Source: Alitta virens (lineage: Eukaryota; Annelida; Polychaeta; Phyllodocida; Nereididae). Taken from it: 64,000 bases of DNA. A program made the translations under genes and the position numbers. The stretch spans positions 9,949,374 through 10,013,373 of the forward strand of contig OW028580.1 in NCBI GenBank assembly GCA_932294295.1, written 5' to 3'. The notes beneath the pieces were generated by a model. It saw only the letters and a list, made by a program, of their open reading frames with translations. It did not search any database and was not told the origin of the DNA. This document shows positions 54,729 to 64,000 of this stretch, piece after piece. How positions within the stretch are numbered: position 1 is the first letter of the stretch; the number at the start of each line of letters is the position of its first letter.

Positions 54729-54970
54729 TTTTTTTGTTTGTTGTTCACACATTTTTTGTTTGTTGTTCACACATTTTTTGGTTTATTGTTCACACTTTGT
54801 TTGTTTGTTGTTCACACTTTTTTTGGTTTGTTGTTCACACATTTTTTGGTTTGTTGTTCACACTTTTTTTGGTTTGTTGTTCACACTTTTTTTGGTTTGT
54901 TGTTCACACTTTTTTTGTTTGTTGTTCACACTTTTTTTGTTTGTTGTTCACACATTTTTTGTTTGTTGTT

Positions 54971-54984
54971 TACACTTTGTTGTT
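54971..54984 (+). repeat. Minimal 14-bp monomer
   Basis: TACAC-TTTG-TTG-TT is 14 bp to the next core, the n=1 member of the (TTTG)n series. The related copy near 59.86 kb has the 18 bp form at this place, so a single TTTG was lost here. Confidence 0.8.
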
Positions 54985-57900
54985 CACACTTTGTTTGTTT
55001 GTTGTTCACACTTTTTTTGTTTGTTGTTCACACTTTGTTTGTTTGTTGTTCACACTTTTTTTGGTTTCTTGTTCACACTTTTTTTGTTTGTTGTTCACAC
55101 ATTTTTTGTTTGTTGTTTACACTTTGTTTGTTGTTCACACTTTGTTTGTTTGTTGTTCACACTTTTTTTGTTTGTTGTTCACACTTTGTTTGTTTGTTGT
55201 TCACACATTTTTTGGTTTGTTGTTCACACTTTTTTTGGTTTGTTGTTCACACTTTTTTTGGTTTGTTGTTCACACTTTTTTTGGTTTCTTGTTCACACTT
55301 TGTTTGTTTGTTGTTCACACATTTTTTGTTTGTTGTTCACACATTTTTTGGTTTGTTGTTCACAATTTTTTTGGTTTGTTGTTAACACTTTTTTTGGTTT
55401 GTTGTTCACACTTTTTTTGGTTTGTTGTTCACACATTTTGTGGTTTGTTGTTCACACATTTTGTGATTTGTTGTTCACACATTTTTTGGTTTGTTGTTCA
55501 CACTTTTTTTGGTTTGTTGTTCACAATTTTTTTGGTTTGTTGTTCACACTTTTTTTGTTTGTTGTTCACACTTTTTTTGTTTGTTGTTCACACTTTTTTT
55601 GGTTTATTGTTCACACTTTTTTTGGTTTGTTGTTCACACTTTTTTTGTTTGTTGTTCACACTTTGTTTGTTGTTCACACTTTGTTTGTTGTTCACACTTT
55701 GTTTGTTTGTTGTTCACACATTTTTTGTTTGTTGTTCACACTTTGTTTGTTTGTTGTTCACACATTTTTTGTTTGTTGTTCACACTTTTTTTTGGTTTCT
55801 TGTTCACACTTTGTTTGTTTGTTGTTCACACATTTTTTGTTTGTTGTTTACACTTTTTTTGTTTGTTGTTCACACATTTTTTGTTTGTTGTTCACACATT
55901 TTTTGTTTGTTGTTCACACTTTTTTTGGTTTCTTGTTCACACTTTGTTTGTTTGTTGTTCACACATTTTTTGTTTGTTGTTTACACTTTTTTTGTTTGTT
56001 GTTCACACATTTTTTGTTTGTTGTTTACACTTTGTTTGTTGTTCACACTTTTTTTGGTTTGTTGTTCACACTTTTTTTGGTTTGTTGTTCACACTTTTTT
56101 TGGTTTGTTGCTCACACTTTTTTTGGTTTGTTGTTCACACTTTTTTTGGTTTGTTGTTCACACTTTGTTTGTTTGTTGTTCACACATTTTTTGTTTGTTG
56201 TTTACACTTTGTTTGTTGTTCACACATTTTTTGGTTTATTGTTCACACTTTGTTTGTTGTTCACAATTTTTTTGGTTTGTTGTTCACACATTTTTTGGTT
56301 TGTTGTTCACACTTTTTTTGGTTTGTTGTTCACACTTTTTTTGGTTTGCTGTTCACACTTTTTTTGTTGTTCACACTTTGTTTGTTTGTTGTTCACACTT
56401 TTTTTGTTTGTTGTTCACACTTTGTTTGTTTGTTGTTCACACATTTTTTGTTTGTTGTTTACACTTTGTTTGTTGTTCACACATTTTTTGGTTTATTGTT
56501 CACACTTTGTTTGTTGTTCACACTTTTTTTGGTTTGTTGTTCACACATTTTTTGGTTTGTTGTTCACACTTTTTTTGGTTTGTTGTTCGCACATTTTTTG
56601 GTTTGTTGTTCACACTTTTTTTGGTTTGTTGTTCACACTTTTTTTGGTTTGCTGTTCACACTTTTTTTGTTGTTCACACTTTGTTTGTTTGTTGTTCACA
56701 CTTTTTTTGTTTGTTGTTCACACTTTGTTTGTTTGTTGTTCACACATTTTTTGTTTGTTGTTCACACTTTTTTTGGTTTCTTGTTCACACTTTGTTTGTT
56801 TGTTGTTCACACATTTTTTGTTTGTTGTTTACACTTTTTTTGTTTGTTGTTCACACATTTTTGTTTGTTGTTTACACTTTGTTTGTTGTTCACACTTTTT
56901 TTGGTTTGTTGTTCACACTTTTTTTGGTTTGTTGTTCACACTTTTTTTGGTTTGTTGCTCACACTTTTTTTGGTTTGTTGTTCACACTTTTTTTGGTTTG
57001 TTGTTCACACTTTGTTTGTTTGTTGTTCACACTTTTTTTGGTTTATTGTTCACACTTTTTTTGGTTTGTTGTTCACACTTTTTTTGTTTGTTGTTCACAC
57101 ATTTTTTGTTTGTTGTTTACACTTTTTTTGTTTGTTGTTCACACATTTTATGTTTGTTGTTTACACTTTGTTTGTTGTTCACACTTTTTTTGGTTTGTTG
57201 TTCACACTTTTTTTGTTGTTCACACTTTGTTTGTTTGTTGTTCACACTTTTTTTGTTTGTTGTTCACACTTTGTTTGTTTGTTGTTCACACATTTTTTGT
57301 TTGTTGTTCACACTTTTTTTGGTTTCATGTTCACACTTTGTTTGTTTGTTGTTCACACATTTTTTGTTTGTTGTTTACACTTTTTTTGTTTGTTGTTCAC
57401 ACATTTTTTGGTTTATTGTTCACACTTTGTTTGTTTGTTGTTCACACTTTGTTTGTTTGTTGTTCACACTTTGTTTGTTGTTCACACTTTGTTTGTTTGT
57501 TGTTCACACTTTTTTTGTTTGTTGTTCACACTTTTTTTGGTTTGTTGTTCACACTTTTTTTGTTTGTTGTTCACACTTTGTTTGTTGTTCACACTTTGTT
57601 TGTTTGTTGTTCACACTTTTTTTGGTTTGTTGTTCACAATTTTTTTGGTTTGTTGTTCACACTTTTTTTGTTTGTTGTGCACACTTTTTTTGTTTGTTGT
57701 TCACACTTTTTTTGGTTTATTGTTCACACTTTTTTTGGTTTGTTGTTCACACTTTTTTTGTTTGTTGTTCACACTTTGTTTGTTGTTCACACTTTGTTTG
57801 TTTGTTGTTCACACTTTTTTTGTTTGTTGTTCACACTTTGTTTGTTTGTTGTTCACACATTTTTTGTTTGTTGTTCACACTTTTTTTGGTTTCTTGTTCA

Positions 57901-60480
57901 CACTTTGTTTGTTTGTTGTTCACACATTGTTTGTTTGTTGTTTACACTTTTTTTGTTTGTTGTTCACACATTTTTTGTTTGTTGTTTACACTTTGTTTGT
58001 TGTTCACACTTTTTTTGGTTTGTTGTTCACACTTTTTTTGGTTTGTTGTTCACACTTTTTTTGGTTTGTTGCTCACACTTTTTTTGGTTTGTTGTTCACA
58101 CTTTTTTTGGTTTGTTGTTCACACTTTGTTTGTTTGTTGTTCACACATTTTTTGTTTGTTGTTTACACTTTGTTTGTTGTTCACACATTTTTTGGTTTAT
58201 TGTTCACACTTTGTTTGTTGTTCACACTTTTTTTGGTTTGCTGTTCACACATTTTTTGGTTTGTTGTTCACACTTTTTTTGGTTTGTTGTTCGCACATTT
58301 TTTGGTTTGTTGTTCACACTTTTTTTGGTTTGTTGTTCACACTTTTTTTGGTTTGTTGTTCACACTTTTTTTGTTGTTCACACTTTGTTTGTTTGTTGTT
58401 CACACTTTTTTTGTTTGTTGTTCACACTTTGTTTGTTTGTTGTTCACACATTTTTTGTTTGTTGTTCACACTTTTTTTGGTTTCTTGTTCACACTTTGTT
58501 TGTTTGTTGTTCACACATTTTTTGTTTGTTGTTTACACTTTTTTTGGTTTGTTGTTCACACTTTTTTTGGTTTGTTGTTCACACTTTTTTTGGTTTGTTG
58601 CTCACACTTTTTTTGGTTTGTTGTTCACACTTTTTTTGGTTTGTTGTTCACACTTTGTTTGTTTGTTTTTCACACATTTTTTGTTTGTTGTTTACACTTT
58701 GTTTGTTGTTCACACATTTTTTGGTTTATTGTTCACACTTTGTTTGTTGTTCACACTTTTTTTGGTTTGTTGTTCACACATTTTTTGGTTTGTTGTTCAC
58801 ACTTTTTTTGGTTTGTTGTTCGCACATTTTTTGGTTTGTTGTTCACACTTTTTTTGGTTTGTTGTTCACACTTTTTTTGGTTTGTTGTTCACACTTTTTT
58901 TGTTGTTCACACTTTGTTTGTTTGTTGTTCACACTTTGTTTGTTGTTCACACTTTGTTTGTTTGTTGTTCACACTTTTTTTTTTTTTTTTTCACACTTTT
59001 TTTGGTTTGTTGTTCACACTTTTTTTGTTTGTTGTTCACACTTTGTTTGTTGTTCACACTTTGTTTGTTTGTTGTTCACACTTTGTTTGTTTGTTGTTCA
59101 CACTTTTTTTGTTTGTTGTTCACACTTTGTTTGTTTGTTGTTCACACATTTTTTGTTTGTTGTTCACACTTTTTTTGGTTTCATGTTCACACTTTGTTTG
59201 TTTGTTGTTCACACATTTTTTGTTTGTTGTTTACACTTTTTTTGTTTGTTGTTCACACATTTTTTGGTTTATTGTTCACACTTTGTTTGTTTGTTGTTCA
59301 CACTTTGTTTGTTTGTTGTTCACACTTTGTTTGTTTGTTGTTCACACTTTGTTTGTTGTTCACACTTTGTTTGTTTGTTGTTCACACTTTTTTTGTTTGT
59401 TGTTCACACTTTTTTTGGTTTGTTGTTCACACTTTTTTTGTTTGTTGTTCACACTTTGTTTGTTGTTCACACTTTGTTTGTTTGTTGTTCACACTTTTTT
59501 TGTTTGTTGTTCACACTTTGTTTGTTTGTTGTTCACACATTTTTTGTTTGTTGTTCACACTTTTTTTGGTTTCTTGTTCACACTTTGTTTGTTTGTTGTT
59601 CACACATTTTTTGTTTGTTGTTTACACTTTTTTTGTTTGTTGTTCACACATTTTTTGGTTTATTGTTCACACTTTGTTTGTTTGTTGTTCACACTTTTTT
59701 TGGTTTGTTGTTCACACATTTTTTGGTTTGTTGTTCACACTTTTTTTGGTTTGTTGTTCACACTTTTTTTGGTTTGTTGTTCACACTTTTTTTGTTTGTT
59801 GTTCACACTTTTTTTGTTTGTTGTTCACACATTTTTTGTTTGTTGTTTACACTTTGTTTGTTGTTCACACTTTGTTTGTTTGTTGTTCACACTTTTTTTG
59901 TTTGTTGTTCACACTTTGTTTGTTTGTTGTTCACACTTTTTTTGGTTTCTTGTTCACACTTTTTTTGTTTGTTGTTCACACATTTTTTGTTTGTTGTTTA
60001 CACTTTGTTTGTTGTTCACACTTTGTTTGTTTGTTGTTCACACTTTTTTTGTTTGTTGTTCACACTTTGTTTGTTTGTTGTTCACACTTTTTTTGGTTTC
60101 TTGTTCACACTTTGTTTGTTTGTTGTTCACACATTTTTTGTTTGTTGTTTACACTTTTTTTGTTTGTTGTTCACACATTTTTTGGTTTATTGTTCACACT
60201 TTGTTTGTTTGTTGTTCACACTTTTTTTGGTTTGTTGTTCACACATTTTTTGGTTTGTTGTTCACACTTTTTTTGGTTTGTTGTTCACACTTTTTTTGGT
60301 TTGTTGTTCACACTTTTTTTGGTTTCTTGTTCACACTTTGTTTGTTTGTTGTTCACACATTTTTTGTTTGTTGTTCACACATTTTTTGGTTTGTTGTTCA
60401 CAATTTTTTTGGTTTGTTGTTCACACATTTTTTGGTTTGTTGTTCACACTTTTTTTGGTTTGTTGATTACACATTTTGTG

Positions 60481-62100
60481 GTTTGTTGTTTACACATTTT
60501 GTGATTTGTTGTTCACACATTTTTTGGTTTGTTGTTCACACTTTTTTTGGTTTGTTGTTCACAATTTTTTTGGTTTGTTGTTCACACTTTTTTTGTTTGT
60601 TGTTCACACTTTTTTTGTTTGTTGTTCACACTTTTTTTGGTTTATTGTTCACACTTTTTTTGGTTTGTTGTTCACACTTTTTTTGTTTGTTGTTCACACT
60701 TTGTTTGTTGTTCACACTTTGTTTGTTGTTCACACTTTGTTTGTTTGTTGTTCACACATTTTTTGTTTGTTGTTCACACTTTGTTTGTTTGTTGTTCACA
60801 CATTTTTTGTTTGTTGTTCACACTTTTTTTTGGTTTCTTGTTCACACTTTGTTTGTTTGTTGTTCACACATTTTTTGTTTGTTGTTTACACTTTTTTTGT
60901 TTGTTGTTCACACATTTTTTGTTTGTTGTTCACACATTTTTTGTTTGTTGTTCACACTTTTTTTGGTTTCTTGTTCACACTTTGTTTGTTTGTTGTTCAC
61001 ACATTTTTTGTTTGTTGTTTACACTTTTTTTGTTTGTTGTTCACACATTTTTTGTTTGTTGTTTACACTTTGTTTGTTGTTCACACTTTTTTTGGTTTGT
61101 TGTTCACACTTTTTTTGGTTTGTTGTTCACACTTTTTTTGGTTTGTTGCTCACACTTTTTTTGGTTTGTTGTTCACATTTTTTTTGGTTTGTTGTTCACA
61201 CTTTGTTTGTTTGTTGTTCACACATTTTTTGTTTGTTGTTTACACTTTGTTTGTTGTTCACACATTTTTTGGTTTATTGTTCACACTTTGTTTGTTGTTC
61301 ACACTTTTTTTGGTTTGTTGTTCACACATTTTTTGGTTTGTTGTTCACACTTTTTTTGGTTTGTTGTTCGCACATTTTTTGGTTTGTTGTTCACACTTTT
61401 TTTGGTTTGTTGTTCACACTTTTTTTGGTTCGCTGTTCACACTTTTTTTGTTGTTCACACTTTGTTTGTTTGTTGTTCACACTTTTTTTGTTTGTTGTTC
61501 ACACTTTGTTTGTTTGTTGTTCACACATTTTTTGTTTGTTGTTTACACTTTGTTTGTTGTTCACACATTTTTTGGTTTATTGTTCACACTTTGTTTGTTG
61601 TTCACACTTTTTTTGGTTTGTTGTTCACACATTTTTTGGTTTGTTGTTCACACTTTTTTTGGTTTGTTGTTCGCACATTTTTTGGTTTGTTGTTCACACT
61701 TTTTTTGGTTTGTTGTTCACACTTTTTTTGGTTTGCTGTTCACACTTTTTTTGTTGTTCACACTTTGTTTGTTTGTTGTTCACACTTTTTTTGTTTGTTG
61801 TTCACACTTTGTTTGTTTGTTGTTCACACTTTTTTTGTTTGTTGTTCACACTTTGTTTGTTTGTTGTTCACACATTTTTTGTTTGTTGTTCACACTTTTT
61901 TTGGTTTCTTGTTCACACTTTGTTTGTTTGTTGTTCACACATTTTTTGTTTGTTGTTTACACTTTTTTTGTTTGTTGTTCACACATTTTTGTTTGTTGTT
62001 TACACTTTGTTTGTTGTTCACACTTTTTTTGGTTTGTTGTTCACACTTTTTTTGGTTTGTTGTTCACACTTTTTTTGGTTTGTTGTTCACACATTTTGTG
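60481..62100 (+). repeat. 1620-bp tandem duplication, left copy
   Basis: Reading line against line, 60481-62085 equals 62101-63705 except at one position (C at 61431, T at 63051). Rare monomers are shared, including CACAATT at about 60562, T8 at about 60823 and CACATT at about 61186. Confidence 0.9.
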
Positions 62101-63705
62101 GTTTGTTGTTTACACATTTTGTGATTTGTTGTTCACACATTTTTTGGTTTGTTGTTCACACTTTTTTTGGTTTGTTGTTCACAATTTTTTTGGTTTGTTG
62201 TTCACACTTTTTTTGTTTGTTGTTCACACTTTTTTTGTTTGTTGTTCACACTTTTTTTGGTTTATTGTTCACACTTTTTTTGGTTTGTTGTTCACACTTT
62301 TTTTGTTTGTTGTTCACACTTTGTTTGTTGTTCACACTTTGTTTGTTGTTCACACTTTGTTTGTTTGTTGTTCACACATTTTTTGTTTGTTGTTCACACT
62401 TTGTTTGTTTGTTGTTCACACATTTTTTGTTTGTTGTTCACACTTTTTTTTGGTTTCTTGTTCACACTTTGTTTGTTTGTTGTTCACACATTTTTTGTTT
62501 GTTGTTTACACTTTTTTTGTTTGTTGTTCACACATTTTTTGTTTGTTGTTCACACATTTTTTGTTTGTTGTTCACACTTTTTTTGGTTTCTTGTTCACAC
62601 TTTGTTTGTTTGTTGTTCACACATTTTTTGTTTGTTGTTTACACTTTTTTTGTTTGTTGTTCACACATTTTTTGTTTGTTGTTTACACTTTGTTTGTTGT
62701 TCACACTTTTTTTGGTTTGTTGTTCACACTTTTTTTGGTTTGTTGTTCACACTTTTTTTGGTTTGTTGCTCACACTTTTTTTGGTTTGTTGTTCACATTT
62801 TTTTTGGTTTGTTGTTCACACTTTGTTTGTTTGTTGTTCACACATTTTTTGTTTGTTGTTTACACTTTGTTTGTTGTTCACACATTTTTTGGTTTATTGT
62901 TCACACTTTGTTTGTTGTTCACACTTTTTTTGGTTTGTTGTTCACACATTTTTTGGTTTGTTGTTCACACTTTTTTTGGTTTGTTGTTCGCACATTTTTT
63001 GGTTTGTTGTTCACACTTTTTTTGGTTTGTTGTTCACACTTTTTTTGGTTTGCTGTTCACACTTTTTTTGTTGTTCACACTTTGTTTGTTTGTTGTTCAC
63101 ACTTTTTTTGTTTGTTGTTCACACTTTGTTTGTTTGTTGTTCACACATTTTTTGTTTGTTGTTTACACTTTGTTTGTTGTTCACACATTTTTTGGTTTAT
63201 TGTTCACACTTTGTTTGTTGTTCACACTTTTTTTGGTTTGTTGTTCACACATTTTTTGGTTTGTTGTTCACACTTTTTTTGGTTTGTTGTTCGCACATTT
63301 TTTGGTTTGTTGTTCACACTTTTTTTGGTTTGTTGTTCACACTTTTTTTGGTTTGCTGTTCACACTTTTTTTGTTGTTCACACTTTGTTTGTTTGTTGTT
63401 CACACTTTTTTTGTTTGTTGTTCACACTTTGTTTGTTTGTTGTTCACACTTTTTTTGTTTGTTGTTCACACTTTGTTTGTTTGTTGTTCACACATTTTTT
63501 GTTTGTTGTTCACACTTTTTTTGGTTTCTTGTTCACACTTTGTTTGTTTGTTGTTCACACATTTTTTGTTTGTTGTTTACACTTTTTTTGTTTGTTGTTC
63601 ACACATTTTTGTTTGTTGTTTACACTTTGTTTGTTGTTCACACTTTTTTTGGTTTGTTGTTCACACTTTTTTTGGTTTGTTGTTCACACTTTTTTTGGTT
63701 TGTTG
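62101..63705 (+). repeat. 1620-bp tandem duplication, right copy
   Basis: This is the near-identical partner of 60481-62085. It ends at about 63705, where the sequence continues with a GCTCAC monomer rather than a further GTGG/GTGA pair, so only two copies are complete in the window. Confidence 0.9.
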
Positions 63706-64000
63706 CTCACACTTTTTTTGGTTTGTTGTTCACACTTTTTTTGGTTTGTTGTTCACACTTTGTTTGTTTGTTGTTCACACATTTTTTGTTTGTTGTTTAC
63801 ACTTTGTTTGTTGTTCACACATTTTTTGGTTTATTGTTCACACTTTGTTTGTTGTTCACACTTTTTTTGGTTTGTTGTTCACACTTTTTTTGTTTGTTGT
63901 TCACACTTTTTTTGGTTTCTTGTTCACACTTTGTTTGTTTGTTGTTCACACATTTTTTGTTTGTTGTTTACACTTTTTTTGTTTGTTGTTCACACATTTT

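Larger units (their letters stand above)
5333..58991 (+). repeat. Dispersed T13/T14/T17 monomer family (21 copies)
   Basis: Tract starts are 5333, 6619, 13158, 14862, 16299, 16948, 18851, 20754, 22830, 24542, 26445, 28347, 30423, 33962, 35865, 36498, 38401, 40372, 52359, 54262 and 58975. Tracts at 6619, 20754, 28347 and 54262 are T13, the one at 58975 is T17 and the rest are T14. The T14 and T17 monomers I measured are still 22 bp long. Spacings of 1903, 7593-7594 and 2076 bp recur. Confidence 0.9.
1..64000 (+). repeat. T-rich 22/23-bp satellite array filling the window
   Basis: The array is head to tail with TTCACAC (less often TTTACAC) on the plus strand about every 22 bp, so roughly 2,900 monomers. 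The main forms are CACAC-T7-GG-TTTG-TTG-TT (23 bp), CACAC-T7-G-TTTG-TTG-TT (22), CACAC-A-T6-G-TTTG-TTG-TT (22), its GG form (23), CACAC-(TTTG)3-TTG-TT (22) and CACAC-(TTTG)2-TTG-TT (18). I see no inverted stretch, no unique sequence and no transposon. The common 23-mer has 14 T, 4 G, 3 C and 2 A. No gene, tRNA or rRNA is present in any part. Satellite DNA of this kind is typical of eukaryotic heterochromatin; a centromeric or pericentromeric role is only inference. I do not recognise the family. Confidence 0.98.
54729..64000 (+). repeat. Right-hand satellite domain, distinct HOR family
   Basis: The same monomers appear in a different order. Landmarks not seen left of the gap are ATTTTGTGG followed by ATTTTGTGATTTG (about 55435-55470, 60474-60510 and 62094-62130) and T8 monomers near 55787, 60823 and 62443. 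About 54771-55530 and 59650-60567 are related copies roughly 4.9-5.0 kb apart. Between them, about 57.0-59.5 kb carries left-domain sequence, including the T17 tract and a GGTTTCATG variant. The array continues past the window edge. Confidence 0.8.

Noticed and set aside
54473..54770. Two short minus-strand open frames
   Set aside because: They are open only because they cross the 200 N, which translate as unknown residues. Elsewhere the minus strand is full of TGA from the GTGTGAAC core.
853..57685. GTGCAC monomers as an operator-like palindrome
   Set aside because: TGTGCACA arises by one T-to-G change in the core and simply marks repeat copies. No gene is nearby to regulate.
1..60504. A giant plus-strand coding sequence of about 20,167 codons, and others of 1,900-8,400 codons in the other frames
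   Set aside because: All three frames are open at once because the monomer has no stop triplet. Monomers of 18, 22 and 23 bp shift the frame without any sign of selection, and there is no domain, exon structure or start context.
1..64000. CRISPR array (short direct repeats)
   Set aside because: There are no spacers. The repeats are contiguous, extend 64 kb and have no cas genes.
1..64000. Bacterial DnaA boxes or iteron origin (TTGTTCACA resembles TTATNCACA)
   Set aside because: The third base does not fit, there are thousands of copies, and nothing else bacterial is present.
1..64000. CENP-B box as evidence of a centromere
   Set aside because: I looked for the TTCG...CGGGA pattern. The TTCGCACA and TTCGAACA variants do not continue into it.

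Overview
The whole 64 kb window is one eukaryotic-style satellite DNA array; I find no gene. Short T-rich monomers of 22 and 23 bp (with 18, 21, 14 and 35 bp variants) run head to tail in one orientation from the first base to the last. They are interrupted only by a run of exactly 200 N at 54529-54728. Every monomer has a conserved core, TTCACAC (or TTTACAC), followed by a T/G-only tail. The commonest 23-mer is about 61% T and 30% G+C. The organism cannot be named from this. The array length, the nested higher-order repeats (HORs), the very low CpG content and the fixed 200-N scaffold gap point to a large chromosome-scale eukaryotic assembly, probably at a centromeric, pericentromeric or other heterochromatic locus. 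The locus assignment is inference.

Monomer grammar: almost all monomers fit CACAC-(TTTG)n-TTG-TT. With n=3 the length is 22, with n=2 it is 18, and with n=1 it is 14. The abundant T7 forms equal the n=3 form with its first G changed to T; one extra G (GG) gives the 23-mer. A rare T14 form equals loss of the first three G's, and a single T17 form equals loss of all four, both at an exact length of 22 bp.

Layout: rare variant monomers act as landmarks and show nested HORs. A GGTTAG variant recurs at 5756, 13581, 21176, 28769 and 38718, which splits the array into blocks of 7825, 7595, 7593 and 9949 bp. Positions 1-7636 and about 7609-15880 are two copies of one block that differ by 217 and 418 bp deletions. 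From 16.9 to 38.4 kb a 1903 bp subunit, marked by a T14 tract, recurs mostly in tandem pairs. From 38.7 to 54.5 kb the order is rearranged, with tandem duplications of about 1.62-1.65 kb and 3.54 kb. After the gap (54729-64000) a distinct family begins, carrying GTGG/GTGA and T8 variants and ending in an almost perfect 1620 bp tandem duplication.

Coding: the plus strand stays open in all three frames for up to 60 kb (over 20,000 codons). This happens because the monomer lacks TAA, TAG and TGA. Monomer lengths that are not multiples of three shift the frame constantly, so these are not genes. I saw no tRNA, rRNA, transposon, CRISPR array, promoter or inverted segment.
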